From the NCBI RefSeq assembly GCF_009696675.1, contig NZ_VULN01000005.1:62001-126000 (forward strand): 64,000 bases of DNA. Reading direction: 5' to 3'. Of this stretch, positions 9,057 to 18,083 are shown in pieces. This stretch comes from Acidaminococcus fermentans (GTDB lineage: Bacteria; Bacillota; Negativicutes; Acidaminococcales; Acidaminococcaceae). Numbering within the stretch: the stretch's first letter is position 1; each line of letters begins with the position of its first letter. The translations under genes were made by a program, and so were the position numbers. Below the pieces are notes generated by a model, which saw only the letters and a program-made list of their open reading frames with translations, ran no database searches and was not told where the DNA came from.

Positions 9057-9084
9057 AGTCTCACCCCCCTGTTCATGGAATATC

Positions 9085-10398
9085 TTATATTATATCACCC
9101 TTCAGCCCGTCCTCAAAGAGCTTTTCCAGACGAACGGGAGAAATTTTTCCCTTCATGTTTTCCGGGCTGTCCGCATACACCCGTACATACCCGGGAGTGA
9201 GCCCTTCCCACAGGCCGTTCTTTTTGTTCCGGCGCTCCCAGAGCACGGTGCTTTCCCGGCCGATCTGTTCCTGCCGGTAAGCCAGGTTCCCTTCCCGGTC
9301 CACTTCTTCCAGCCGGTGGACCCGGTCCTGTTTTTCCTGGTTGGAGATCTGGTCCGGCATCACCGCCGCCGGGGTCCCCTTCCGCTGGGAATAGGGGAAA
9401 ATATGGATCTTGCTGAACCGGCACTGGCGGATAAAGTCCAGGGAGGCCTGGAAATCCTCTTCCGTTTCGCCGGGGAAGCCCACGATCACGTCGGTGGTAA
9501 TGGCCACATTGGGCACCAGGCTCCGGATCTTCTCCAGCAGCTGGGCGAATTTGGCCGTGTCATAGGGCCGGTGCATCCGTTTCAGGGTGCTGTCGCAGCC
9601 TGCCTGGAGGGGCAGATGGAGATGGGCGCACAGCCGGGGCTCTTGGGCCATCAGTTCCAGCAGGGCGTCTTCCACTTCCACGCTTTCCAGGCTCCCCAGC
9701 CGCAGCCGGGGCACCTGGGGCTGTGCAGAAAGAGCCGCCTTCACCGCGTCGGACAGATGGGGTCCCCCGGGGATTTCCTTCCCGTAGCAGCCCAGATGGA
9801 TGCCGATCAGGACGATTTCCTTGTACTGTTCCGCCGTCAGCTTGGCCACTTCTTCCCGGATGTTTTCCAGGGACCGGGAGCGGAGATGGCCCCGGGCGTA
9901 GGGGATGATGCAGTAGGCGCAGTACTGGTCGCATCCTTCCTGGATCTTCAGGAAGGCCCGGTTCCGGCTGGCATCCACTGCCGCATCCAGTTCTTCGAAT
10001 TCCCGTCCCACCGGCAGATCGTGGACCGCGTTGATGGGCGCTTCTTCCGGGCTTTCTCCCAGCCGTTCCCGGACCAGTTCCACCACCTTGCTCCGATCCT
10101 GGTTCCCGATGATCAGGTCCACCCCGTCGATGTGGACCACTTCGTCAGGAGAAGTCTGGGGATAGCAGCCGGTGACCACAATCAGAGGCTTGGGATCCCG
10201 CCGGGCCGCCCGGTGGATGATCTTCCGGCTCTTGCTCTGGCCCATGTTGGTCACCACGCAGGTGTTGATGAGACAGATGTCCGCCGGCTCCTCGAAATCC
10301 ACGATCTCATAGCCCGCATCCCGGAACAGTTTCTCCATGGATGCGGTATCCGACTGGTTCACCTTGCATCCCAGTGTATAAAAAGCGATTTTCTTCAT
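9085..10398 (-). CDS. mtaB: tRNA (N6-L-threonylcarbamoyladenosine37-C2) methylthiotransferase MtaB
   Basis: A 437-residue radical-SAM methylthiotransferase. The N-terminal domain has TLGCKVNQSD (first cluster cysteine), NTCVVT and VTGCYPQ, giving the three ligands of the auxiliary [4Fe-4S] cluster. The radical-SAM motif CDQYCAYCIIPYARG is in the middle, and a TRAM-like C terminus follows. The pattern fits MtaB (t6A to ms2t6A at tRNA position 37) rather than MiaB or RimO. It follows rsmE by 12 bp at the end of the dnaJ-prmA-rsmE side of the operon, the usual Firmicute order. Confidence 0.94.
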   Translation of the reverse strand: MKKIAFYTLGCKVNQSDTASMEKLFRDAGYEIVDFEEPADICLINTCVVTNMGQSKSRKIIHRAARRDPKPLIVVTGCYPQTSPDEVVHIDGVDLIIGNQDRSKVVELVRERLGESPEEAPINAVHDLPVGREFEELDAAVDASRNRAFLKIQEGCDQYCAYCIIPYARGHLRSRSLENIREEVAKLTAEQYKEIVLIGIHLGCYGKEIPGGPHLSDAVKAALSAQPQVPRLRLGSLESVEVEDALLELMAQEPRLCAHLHLPLQAGCDSTLKRMHRPYDTAKFAQLLEKIRSLVPNVAITTDVIVGFPGETEEDFQASLDFIRQCRFSKIHIFPYSQRKGTPAAVMPDQISNQEKQDRVHRLEEVDREGNLAYRQEQIGRESTVLWERRNKKNGLWEGLTPGYVRVYADSPENMKGKISPVRLEKLFEDGLKGDII

Positions 10399-10410
10399 GC
10401 TGTGTTTTCC

Positions 10411-11145
10411 TTATCCTCCCAAATTCCCTGTTTCGTACATAATGGCTGTAAGGGTGGCCAGAGCCGCCGTTTCCGTCCGCATGATCCGGGGCCCCAGGCT
10501 TACCGAATGCCAGCCCAGTTCCTGAGTCAGAGCGAATTCGTCCTTGGAGATGCCCCCTTCCGGACCGATCAGGAAGGCGATGGAGGCTGCTTCCTTATGG
10601 GCCGCCAGTACCTCCCGGATGCCCCGGGTGTCTTCCACTTCATAGGCCACGATCTTCAGTTCCGCCGGACATTGGGTCACAATGTCCCGGAACCTGGCCG
10701 GCAGGGCCACCTGGGGAATGATGTCCCGTTTGCTCTGCTTGGCCGCCGCTTCGGCGATTTTCTGCCACCGTTCCTGCTTTTTGTCCGCCTTGGCCGGGTC
10801 CACCTTCACCACCGAATGGTCCATGATGGCCGGGCGGATCTCCGTGACCCCCAGTTCAATGGCCTTCTGGATCACCCATTCCAGTTTGTCCTGTTTGGGC
10901 AGCCCCTGGATCAGGGTCACTTTCACCGAAGGTTCGTGGCTTTTTTCCAGGGTTTCCACCAGAGCCAGGTCCACCCGGTTTTCCCCGAAGCCGGTGATCT
11001 TCATCACCGCCGCCACCTGGTCCAGGCTTACGATCTGGAGCTGTTCCCCCAGCTTCATCCGCAGCACATGGGTGATGTGATGGGCGTCCTGGCCGTCGAT
11101 GAACATGGTTTCCCCGAAATCCCGGGGTACAAAGAACCGGTACAC
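10411..11145 (-). CDS. rsmE: 16S rRNA (uracil1498-N3)-methyltransferase
   Basis: A 244-residue SPOUT-class methyltransferase. The C-terminal knot region reads FLIGPEGGISKDEF, then LGPRIMRTETAA, the signature of RsmE. Methylates U1498 of 16S rRNA in the assembled small subunit. GTG start at 11145 behind AAGGAAGG; it follows prmA after a single base. The N-terminal PUA-like part begins MYRFFVPRDF, typical of the family. Confidence 0.95.
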   Translation of the reverse strand: MYRFFVPRDFGETMFIDGQDAHHITHVLRMKLGEQLQIVSLDQVAAVMKITGFGENRVDLALVETLEKSHEPSVKVTLIQGLPKQDKLEWVIQKAIELGVTEIRPAIMDHSVVKVDPAKADKKQERWQKIAEAAAKQSKRDIIPQVALPARFRDIVTQCPAELKIVAYEVEDTRGIREVLAAHKEAASIAFLIGPEGGISKDEFALTQELGWHSVSLGPRIMRTETAALATLTAIMYETGNLGG

Positions 11146-11146
11146 G

Positions 11147-12088
11147 TCAGCCTTCCTTTCCCATGGTCACGGCACACCAGCCCGCCTTCCGTTTCACATC
11201 CAGGAAGGTGAAGCCGTTTTCCCTGGCCGCTTTTTCCACATCCGGCAGCCGTTCCTCGATGATGCCGCTGGCCAGGAACCGGCCGTTCTGCCGCAGCTTC
11301 ACCGCCACTTCCGGCAGTACCAGGATGATGATGTCCGCAATGATGTTGGCAATGATCAGATCCGCCTGGCCCGGGGTGCCGTCCAGCAGGTTCCCCTGGT
11401 TCACGGTGATCCGGCTGCTGAGCCCGTTCTGGGCAATGTTCTCTTTGGCCACTTCCACGGCCTTTTCGTCGATGTCCACCGCGTGGATGGTCTTGGCTCC
11501 CAACAAAGCCGCCGCCATGGCCAGGATGCCGCTGCCGGTGCCCACATCGAAGACTTCACAGTCCGGAGTCACCAGGTCTTCCAGCCGCTGGATGCACATG
11601 CTGGTGGTGGCGTGGGTGCCGGTGCCGAAGGCCATTCCCGGATCCAGGGCGATGACCTTCTCGTCCCCCTGGGGTTCGTAGGTTTCCCAGGACGGTTTGA
11701 TCACGATCTTCTTCCCCACTTTGGTGGTGTGGAAATACTGCTTCCAGGTGTTGGCCCAGTCCTTTTCGCTGATCTGCCGGAACAGAGTGGGCCCGAACCG
11801 GAACTTCCCGATCCGGCCTTCGATGGCCTGGAGTCCCTGTTCAATGGCGTCCAGTTTCTGCTGGAGCTGGTCGTTTTCCGGGTAGTAGGCGGAAACAGTG
11901 ACCACTTCCGTATTTTCCTGATGGGGGATGTCGCACAGTTCCCAGGTGGCACTTTCCCGCAGCTGGTTCAGCAGCAGAGGGTCTTCGATTTCCACCCCGT
12001 TCCGGGCCCCCACCTCCCGGAGCAGATCCGCCACAGCCTCCACAGCCTCATGGGTAACTTTTATGCTAACTTGCAGCCAAGATTCCAT
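11147..12088 (-). CDS. prmA: Ribosomal protein L11 methyltransferase
   Basis: A 313-residue SAM-dependent methyltransferase that trimethylates ribosomal protein L11. IALDPGMAFGTGTHATT and VFDVGTGSGILAMAA are the PrmA substrate loop and SAM motif I; IANIIADIII is motif IV. ATG 12088 is chosen because the family begins MESWLQVSIKV and AAAGGAGC precedes it; upstream in-frame codons lie in a repeat. A TATAAT at 12120-12125 could be a -10 box, though no good -35 is seen. Cotranscribed with rsmE and mtaB but separated from dnaJ by a hypothetical gene and a repeat. Confidence 0.96.
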   Translation of the reverse strand: MESWLQVSIKVTHEAVEAVADLLREVGARNGVEIEDPLLLNQLRESATWELCDIPHQENTEVVTVSAYYPENDQLQQKLDAIEQGLQAIEGRIGKFRFGPTLFRQISEKDWANTWKQYFHTTKVGKKIVIKPSWETYEPQGDEKVIALDPGMAFGTGTHATTSMCIQRLEDLVTPDCEVFDVGTGSGILAMAAALLGAKTIHAVDIDEKAVEVAKENIAQNGLSSRITVNQGNLLDGTPGQADLIIANIIADIIILVLPEVAVKLRQNGRFLASGIIEERLPDVEKAARENGFTFLDVKRKAGWCAVTMGKEG

Positions 12089-12236
12089 ATGTAACGCTCC
12101 TTTGTACAGATATCGTATTATTATACCATATTGTGAGGGGGAGAAAAAGTGGGTAAGTGGGTAAGTGATCACGGGCCCAGAGTATTGTTCATCATTCATC
12201 GTTATGGAAGGAACCCGCTGCAGCAGGTTTCTCTGA

Positions 12237-12510
12237 AGGGAAACGCAGCCCATGGGGCTGCTAACCCACCACCCATGCTGCGCATGGATACCCCCGCCCT
12301 TGCAAAGGGCGGATAAAAACGCGGGGCGCAAGACCCCTTGTTTTGAAACATAGAACCCGTACAGAAATTTTCTGTTCTGATGTAAAAAGCAATGGGCGTC
12401 AGCCCGAGCGTATATCCGCCCTTTGCAAGGGCGGGGGACCGTTGCGCTTGCGCAATGGTGGTGGGTTAGCAGCCTCCGGCTGCGTCTTCCTTCAAAAAAA
12501 TTTGCCTGCA
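12237..12510. repeat. Palindromic intergenic repeat, family A copy 2
   Basis: Same design as 5407-5640: GCTGCTAACCCACCACCCAT near 12258 on the left, GGTGGTGGGTTAGCAGCC near 12457 on the right, each with a GC hairpin around GCAAAGGGCGG. The central part (about 12316-12408) differs from copy 1. It fills the 488-bp gap before prmA. Nothing else is seen in the gap except the terminator at 12540 and a possible prmA -10 box. Confidence 0.75.
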
Positions 12511-12539
12511 ATTTTTTTCCTTCGGCCGCTGACAGGCAC

Positions 12540-12569
12540 AAAAAAGGACTGCCGCAGCAGTCCTTTTTT
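12540..12569 (-). terminator. Terminator after the hypothetical gene at 12577
   Basis: Perfect 13-bp inverted repeat AAAAAAGGACTGC / GCAGTCCTTTTTT with a four-base loop. Symmetric, so it could also stop plus-strand transcription. Confidence 0.85.
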
Positions 12570-12576
12570 GTGCCCA

Positions 12577-13119
12577 TCAATTGAATCTCACATACACCGC
12601 CTTCAAGTCTTCCAGCCCCAGGCCCATTTTCTGGAACCCGGTGTGGAGGGCCGCTTCGGACAGTTCTTCGTTTTTCTTCGGATCCCCCGCTTCCAGCAGC
12701 TGGCGAGCCGCTGCATCCACAGCGTGGATGTTGAAGGAGACTCCGTTATACACCAGCCGGTAGGTCCCTTCCCCACCCGGCAGGATCAGGGTGGTGGTAT
12801 ATTCCCGGTGCTGGGTCTTTTCCTGATCCGGTTCCGGCAGACGCATGCCGCTGGGAGTGATTTCCACCTTCTCCGGCATGCTTTCCACGTCAAAAGTACC
12901 GTAGTTGGTCACCTTGCCGTCCAGCACTTTAAAGAAGGGGATGGACTTCTTTTCCCGGTACCAGGTCCGGCCGCCATTGTCATGGTCATCCGCCCCTCTG
13001 AATTCCCGGATGGAAGGTTCGTCCACCGTCCCCTTCCCTTCCGGAATGGGGGTGGGTCTGTCCGGCGTGATATTTTGTATATCCATAGTCTTTATTAAGT
13101 TTTTTATTTGGTTTATCAT
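12577..13119 (-). CDS. Hypothetical protein, no recognised family
   Basis: A 180-residue soluble protein with no membrane segment. A proline- and charge-rich N terminus leads to a middle region that looks beta-rich (REYTTTLILPGGEGTYRLVYNGVSF) and a C-terminal helix with KMGLGLEDLKAVYVRFN. I do not recognise it. Start is uncertain: ATG 13119 or ATG 13086 (MDIQNITPD); neither has a strong ribosome site. Sits between the dnaJ terminator and its own terminator, so it may have a weak promoter in the short gap. Confidence 0.7.
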   Translation of the reverse strand: MINQIKNLIKTMDIQNITPDRPTPIPEGKGTVDEPSIREFRGADDHDNGGRTWYREKKSIPFFKVLDGKVTNYGTFDVESMPEKVEITPSGMRLPEPDQEKTQHREYTTTLILPGGEGTYRLVYNGVSFNIHAVDAAARQLLEAGDPKKNEELSEAALHTGFQKMGLGLEDLKAVYVRFN

Positions 13120-13141
13120 TCCAGAGAAGAGTCCATATATG

Positions 13142-13187
13142 AAAAAATGGCTGCTGCACGTGTCAATACACGTACAGCAGCCATTTT
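13142..13187 (-). terminator. Terminator of the dnaK operon
   Basis: Long stem: AAAATGGCTGCTGTACGTG against its complement around a short loop, followed by T-rich sequence on the minus strand. Lies 5 bp past the dnaJ stop. Confidence 0.85.
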
Positions 13188-13192
13188 CATCT

Positions 13193-14365
13193 TTACTTGA
13201 ACAGATCTTTGATTTTGTTCAGGAAACTTTTTTCTTCCGGATTGATGGTGCTTCCGCTGGCATCGCCGAACTTCCGCAGGGCCTCTTTCTGGGCCTCGCT
13301 GAGCCCGGTGGGGATCACCACTTTGATCCGGACCATCTGGTCGCCCTTCTGACCCGACCGCAGGGATACGATCCCTTTCCCTTTGAGACGCAGGATCTTG
13401 TTGGGCTGGGTCCCTTCCGGGATCTTCACCTTCACCTGGCCGTACAGGGTGGGCACCTCGATCTCCGCCCCCAGGGTAGCCTGGACGATGTTGATGGGCA
13501 CTTCGCAGGTTACGGTGGTGCCGTCCCGTTCAAAGAACTTGTGGGGTTTCACGTACAGGTATACGTACAGGTCCCCGGGACGTCCGCCCCGGAGCCCGGC
13601 TTCCCCTTCGCCGGCCACCCGCAGACGGGACCCATTGTCCACGCCGGCAGGGATCTTCACCGTCAGCATCCGTTTCTTTTTCACCCGGCCTGTGCCATGG
13701 CAGTCCTTGCAGGGATTGGTGACAATCTTCCCGGTACCATGACATTTGGGACAGGTCCGGACGTTGACCACCTGGCCAAAGAGAGAATTCTGGGTAACCC
13801 GGATCTCCCCTGTACCATGGCAGTCCGGACAGGTTTCCGGCGTGCTGCCGGGAGCCGCCCCGGAACCGTGACAGGTTTCACATTCCTCTTCCCGGTTCAG
13901 GCGGATTTTCTTCTCCGTGCCAAAAGCGGCCTCTTCAAAGGTGATCTGCAGGTCCATCCGCAGGTCGGACCCCTGCCGGGGACCATTGTCGGCCCGCCGG
14001 CTGGAACCGCCCCGTCCGGCACCTCCAAAGAACATGTTGAAGATGTCGTCCATGCCTTCTCCGCCGCCGAAACCCCCAAAGCCCTGGAACCCGCCGCCGA
14101 AGGGGTTGCCGGCACCAGCGCCGGGTCCTCCTCCGTTCTGGAAAGCAGCATGGCCGTACTGGTCATAGGCCGCTCTCTTCTGGGGGTCGCTGAGGACACT
14201 GTAGGCTTCGTTGGCCTCTTTGAATTTGTCCGCTGCTTCCGGATTGTCTTTGTTCAGGTCGGGGTGATACTTCCGGGCCAGTTTGTGGTAGGCCTTTTTC
14301 AGCTCATCGGCTGTGGCGTTTTTGGAAACGCCCAGCACTTCATAGTAGTCTCTCTTCTCTGCCAT
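13193..14365 (-). CDS. dnaJ: Chaperone DnaJ (Hsp40)
   Basis: A 390-residue full-length type I J-protein. J domain with HPD in [12 protein letters not shown], a Gly/Phe-rich linker at about 75-125 ([16 protein letters not shown]), four CxxCxGxG zinc repeats ([32 protein letters not shown]) and C-terminal substrate-binding domains. Stimulates DnaK ATPase and delivers unfolded clients. It follows dnaK by 22 bp and ends the HrcA-controlled operon at a strong terminator. Confidence 0.98.
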   Translation of the reverse strand: MAEKRDYYEVLGVSKNATADELKKAYHKLARKYHPDLNKDNPEAADKFKEANEAYSVLSDPQKRAAYDQYGHAAFQNGGGPGAGAGNPFGGGFQGFGGFGGGEGMDDIFNMFFGGAGRGGSSRRADNGPRQGSDLRMDLQITFEEAAFGTEKKIRLNREEECETCHGSGAAPGSTPETCPDCHGTGEIRVTQNSLFGQVVNVRTCPKCHGTGKIVTNPCKDCHGTGRVKKKRMLTVKIPAGVDNGSRLRVAGEGEAGLRGGRPGDLYVYLYVKPHKFFERDGTTVTCEVPINIVQATLGAEIEVPTLYGQVKVKIPEGTQPNKILRLKGKGIVSLRSGQKGDQMVRIKVVIPTGLSEAQKEALRKFGDASGSTINPEEKSFLNKIKDLFK

Positions 14366-14387
14366 CCGTATCTCCCTCTAGGAAAGC

Positions 14388-16253
14388 TTATTTCTTGTCG
14401 TCGTCAACGACTTCCGCATCCACTACATCGTCGTCGGCTTTCTTGCTTTCGGTCCCTCCGTTGGCGCCTGCACCGGCGTTGGTGTTGGCATTGGCACCGG
14501 CAGCACCCTGGGCAGCGCCCTGGTTCTGCTTGTACAGTTCAGCGCTCAGTTCATACAGAGGTTTCTGCAGGGCTTCGGTATCGGCTTTGATCTTGTCGGT
14601 ATCGTCGCCTTTCATGGTTTCTTTCAGGGTGGCGATGGCGTCCTGGACCTTCTTGATCAGGTCGTCATGGCCTTTGCCGTTCATGTCCTTCACGGTCTTT
14701 TCAGCCTGGTAGATCAGGGTATCTGCCTGGTTCTTGGCTTCTACGGCTTCCTTCCGCTTCTTGTCGGCGGCTTCGTTGGCCTGGGCTTCCTTCACCATCT
14801 TGTCCACTTCTTCCTTGCTCAGGCTGCCGGAAGAAGTAATGGTGATCTTCTGTTCCTTGCCGGTACCCAGATCCTTGGCGCTTACGTTTACGATACCGTT
14901 GGCATCGATATCGAAGGCCACTTCGATCTGAGGCACTCCCCGGGGAGCTGCCGGAATGCCGGACAGTTCAAAACGGCCCAGGGTTTTGTTGTCCGCAGCC
15001 ATTTCCCGTTCGCCCTGGAGTACGTGGATATCCACAGAGGGCTGGTTGTCGGTAGCCGTGGAGAAGATCTGTTTCTTGGAAGTAGGAATGGTGGTGTTCC
15101 GGTCAATGATCTTGGTCATCACACCGCCCATGGTTTCGATACCCAGGGACAGAGGCGTTACATCCAGCAGCAGGACATCTTTCACATCCCCAGCCAGCAC
15201 GCCGGCCTGGATGGCGGCACCCATGGCCACACATTCATCCGGGTTCACCCCGTGAGCCGGTTCCTGGCCCATGGTCCGTTTAATGGCTTCCTGCACCGCA
15301 GGGATACGGGAAGAACCGCCTACCAGCAGGACCTTGTTGATGTCTTTCGGGGTCATGTTGGCATCGCTGAGGGCCTTGTTAACGCACACGATGGTCCGGT
15401 CAACCAGGTCGCTGGTCATTTCATCGAATTTGGCCCGGGTCAGATCCAGGTCCATATGCACAGGGCCGTTGGGGCCTGCGGAAATGAACGGCAGGTTGAT
15501 GTTGGTGGTCAGCATGTTGGACAGTTCGATCTTGGCTTTTTCAGCAGCTTCACGGATCCGCTGCATGGCCATCTTGTCCCCGGTCAGGTCGATGCCGTTC
15601 TGTTTCTTGAATTCATCGCACATCCAGTCCATGATCCGTTTATCGAAGTCATCGCCGCCCAGATGGGTATCCCCGTTGGTGGATTTCACTTCGAACACCC
15701 CGTCGCCCAGTTCCAGGATGGACACATCGAAGGTGCCGCCGCCCAGGTCGTAAACCAGGATGGTGTGGTCGTCGGATTTATCGATGCCGTAAGCCAGAGC
15801 TGCAGCCGTGGGTTCGTTGATGATCCGTTTTACATCCAGCCCGGCGATCCGGCCTGCATCCTTGGTGGCCTGACGCTGGCTGTCGTTGAAGTAAGCCGGT
15901 ACGGTGATGACGGCTTCGGTGACTTTTTCACCCAGATACCGTTCTGCATCGCCCTTCATCTTTTCCAGGATCATGGCGGAAATCTGTTCCGGCGTATAAT
16001 CCTTGCCGTCAATGGTCACCGTGTATTTGGTGCCCATGTGCCGTTTGATGGAGCTGATGGTCCGTTCCGGGTTGGATACAGCCTGGCGTTTGGCCAGCTG
16101 GCCTACCAGTCTTTCCCCGTTTTTCGTAAAGCCAACCACGGAAGGAGTCAGCCGGCCGCCTTCCTGGGTGGTAATAACCGTAGGTTCGCCGCCTTCCATC
16201 ACAGCGACTACGGAGTTGGTGGTCCCTAAGTCAATACCAATAATCTTAGACAT
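14388..16253 (-). CDS. dnaK: Molecular chaperone DnaK (Hsp70)
   Basis: A 621-residue Hsp70. Starts [18 protein letters not shown]; phosphate-2 block [15 protein letters not shown]; adenosine block [13 protein letters not shown]; inter-domain linker [18 protein letters not shown]. Ends in a low-complexity Ala/Asn/Gly tail and the acidic terminus [15 protein letters not shown]. Length is normal. ATP-driven holdase/foldase working with GrpE and DnaJ, encoded either side. ATG follows GGAGGAATTCATT. Regulated through CIRCE at 17990. Confidence 0.99.
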   Translation of the reverse strand: MSKIIGIDLGTTNSVVAVMEGGEPTVITTQEGGRLTPSVVGFTKNGERLVGQLAKRQAVSNPERTISSIKRHMGTKYTVTIDGKDYTPEQISAMILEKMKGDAERYLGEKVTEAVITVPAYFNDSQRQATKDAGRIAGLDVKRIINEPTAAALAYGIDKSDDHTILVYDLGGGTFDVSILELGDGVFEVKSTNGDTHLGGDDFDKRIMDWMCDEFKKQNGIDLTGDKMAMQRIREAAEKAKIELSNMLTTNINLPFISAGPNGPVHMDLDLTRAKFDEMTSDLVDRTIVCVNKALSDANMTPKDINKVLLVGGSSRIPAVQEAIKRTMGQEPAHGVNPDECVAMGAAIQAGVLAGDVKDVLLLDVTPLSLGIETMGGVMTKIIDRNTTIPTSKKQIFSTATDNQPSVDIHVLQGEREMAADNKTLGRFELSGIPAAPRGVPQIEVAFDIDANGIVNVSAKDLGTGKEQKITITSSGSLSKEEVDKMVKEAQANEAADKKRKEAVEAKNQADTLIYQAEKTVKDMNGKGHDDLIKKVQDAIATLKETMKGDDTDKIKADTEALQKPLYELSAELYKQNQGAAQGAAGANANTNAGAGANGGTESKKADDDVVDAEVVDDDKK

Positions 16254-16305
16254 AATGAATTCCTCCTGTACACTCTGGAATTATCAATCGTTCAAAACGT
16301 TGTTT

Positions 16306-16923
16306 TCAATCGTTGCGGACAACCCGTACCTTGGAATGGCGGATGACGTCGTCACCGATCTTGTAGCCCTTTTCCAGGACCAGATCGATGCTTTCATCCG
16401 GCAGATCCGGGTTGCTGCCCTGCATCACGGCTTCATGGATCTGAGGATCGAAAGGCTTGCCTTCCGCCGGGATCTCTTCGATGTGCAGGGTCTGGAGCGC
16501 CTTTTCAAACTGCTTGTGGATCATTTCCATGCCTTTTTGGATGGCCGCTCCGTCTTTGCTGGTTTCCAGACTGGCTTCCGCCCGTTCGAAATTGTCCAGC
16601 ACCTTCAAAAATTCCCGGGCCACCTGTCCGGTTACATACCGGCCCAGACGTTCCCGTTCTTCGTTGTTCCGTTTCCGGAAGTTGTCAAAATCTGCCTGGA
16701 GCCGCAGGAGCCGGTTCTGCAGGTCAGCGATCTGCTGTTCCTGCTGGGCGATTTTTTCGTCCCTGGGATCGGGTTCTGCTGCTTTTTCGTCTTTGGTGTC
16801 AGCCTGGGCTGCTTCCGCTGCCTTGGTCTGTTCTGCGGTTTCTTCCGCCGCAGTCTGGGCCTGGGCCGCTTCCGCACCCTCTGCCTTCACGGTTTCCGGG
16901 TTCTTCTGCTGGTCCTTTTCCAT
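16306..16923 (-). CDS. grpE: Nucleotide exchange factor GrpE
   Basis: About 205 residues. N-terminal 60 or so are low-complexity Ala/Glu/Lys, followed by a long coiled coil (EKIAQQEQQIADLQNRLLRL) and the family block DFDNFRKRNNEER. The C-terminal beta domain includes MVLEKGYKIGDDVIRHSKV-like sequence. Releases ADP from DnaK. The start at 16923 (MEKDQQKN) has AGGGGAGG just upstream and avoids overlap with hrcA; a start 21 bp further up is possible but less well placed. Confidence 0.95.
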   Translation of the reverse strand: MEKDQQKNPETVKAEGAEAAQAQTAAEETAEQTKAAEAAQADTKDEKAAEPDPRDEKIAQQEQQIADLQNRLLRLQADFDNFRKRNNEERERLGRYVTGQVAREFLKVLDNFERAEASLETSKDGAAIQKGMEMIHKQFEKALQTLHIEEIPAEGKPFDPQIHEAVMQGSNPDLPDESIDLVLEKGYKIGDDVIRHSKVRVVRND

Positions 16924-16933
16924 TGGTCCTCCC

Positions 16934-17974
16934 CTACTTTTCATCCATTTTATTCATGACCACCCGCAGGTAGTTGTGAAGGTAATCCATGACGGAAATC
17001 ACCTTCCGGTATTCCATACGGGTCGGTCCCAGGACCGCCAGGGTCCCCACCACCTGTCCGTTGAGACGGTAGGTGGCCTGAATCATGCTGCAGTCCTGGA
17101 TGCCGGAAAATTTGTTCTCGCTGCCGATGGTCACCTTGAGACCGGAGTCCTTGTCGGCCATCAGCATGTCTTTCAGCATCTGCTCTTCCTCCAGCACGCT
17201 CAGCAGCTCCCGGATCCGTTCCGGATCCTTGAATTCCGGCTGGCTGAGCAGCTGTTTGGTGCCGCCCAGGTACATCTTGTTCTCCGACTGGCCGCTCCGC
17301 ATCTGTCTGACCACCTGGATCAGAGAAGCATACAGGGCTTTGTCCCCAGCCAGGGCATCCCGGACGTCTTTCAGGATCTGGTCTGTGATATCGTTCAGCT
17401 TCATCCCATGGAGCTTGTTGGTGACTCTCTGGGCCAGGGTGTCCATTTCCAGGCGGCTCATGCCCGCCGGGATCTGGATCACACTGTTGTCCATCCGCCC
17501 GTCGTTGGCCACGATGCACAGGATGGCCTGGTGCTCGTTCAGGGGCAGGAAGCGGAGATAGGAAAATACGCTTTCGCTGTCCTTGTTGGCCAGCACCACG
17601 GACACGTTCTTGCTCATCCGTGACAGGATCTTGGCGGTGGACTGGAAGATATCGTCGATGCTGTGGACCCGTTCCCGGAACCAGCTGTTGATCAGCGCCA
17701 CATCGTTGGGCGCCAGGGCATCGGGTTTGGCAATGGAATCCACATAGTACCGATAGGCAGCCGCTGACGGGACACGGCCCGCCGAAGTATGGGGCTGCTC
17801 CAGATAACCCAGCAGTTCCAGGTCGGACATTTCGTTCCGGATGGTTGCCGGGCTGATCCCCAGATTGTACTTCCTGGCGATGCTGCGAGATCCTACAGGC
17901 TCCGCCGTTTCGATATAGTCTTCAATGATCAGTTGAAGAATTTTTTTCTTGCGGTCACTCAGCACTGTAATCAT
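16934..17974 (-). CDS. hrcA: Heat-inducible transcription repressor HrcA
   Basis: A 346-residue repressor with an N-terminal winged helix (VLSDRKKKILQLIIEDYIETAEPVGSRSI, then GISPATIRNEMSDLE as recognition region) and the HrcA GAF-like/dimerisation domains. Binds the CIRCE operator immediately upstream and represses hrcA-grpE-dnaK-dnaJ; release follows when GroEL is titrated by unfolded protein (known for the family). First gene of the operon, 10 bp before grpE. Confidence 0.97.
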   Translation of the reverse strand: MITVLSDRKKKILQLIIEDYIETAEPVGSRSIARKYNLGISPATIRNEMSDLELLGYLEQPHTSAGRVPSAAAYRYYVDSIAKPDALAPNDVALINSWFRERVHSIDDIFQSTAKILSRMSKNVSVVLANKDSESVFSYLRFLPLNEHQAILCIVANDGRMDNSVIQIPAGMSRLEMDTLAQRVTNKLHGMKLNDITDQILKDVRDALAGDKALYASLIQVVRQMRSGQSENKMYLGGTKQLLSQPEFKDPERIRELLSVLEEEQMLKDMLMADKDSGLKVTIGSENKFSGIQDCSMIQATYRLNGQVVGTLAVLGPTRMEYRKVISVMDYLHNYLRVVMNKMDEK

Positions 17975-17989
17975 CTCTCTTCTGGATTG

Positions 17990-18016
17990 TTAGCACTCTA
18001 ATAATTGGAGTGCTAA
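17990..18016. promoter_or_regulatory. CIRCE operator
   Basis: Perfect TTAGCACTC-N9-GAGTGCTAA inverted repeat, 15 bp before the hrcA start and just downstream of its promoter. It is the binding site of HrcA. Confidence 0.98.
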
Positions 18017-18028
18017 CATCTAAGTGTA

Positions 18029-18057
18029 AAGATACACCTCTTTAGTCAAATTGTCAA
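18029..18057 (-). promoter_or_regulatory. Sigma-70 promoter of hrcA-grpE-dnaK-dnaJ
   Basis: Minus-strand TTGACA (18052-18057), 17-bp spacer, TATCTT (18029-18034); CIRCE lies about 12 bp downstream, covering the expected transcription start. A second, worse arrangement (TTGACT with TACACT, 15 bp) overlaps it. Confidence 0.7.
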
Positions 18058-18083
18058 TACTTTCCCTAAAAATATTTGCCTTT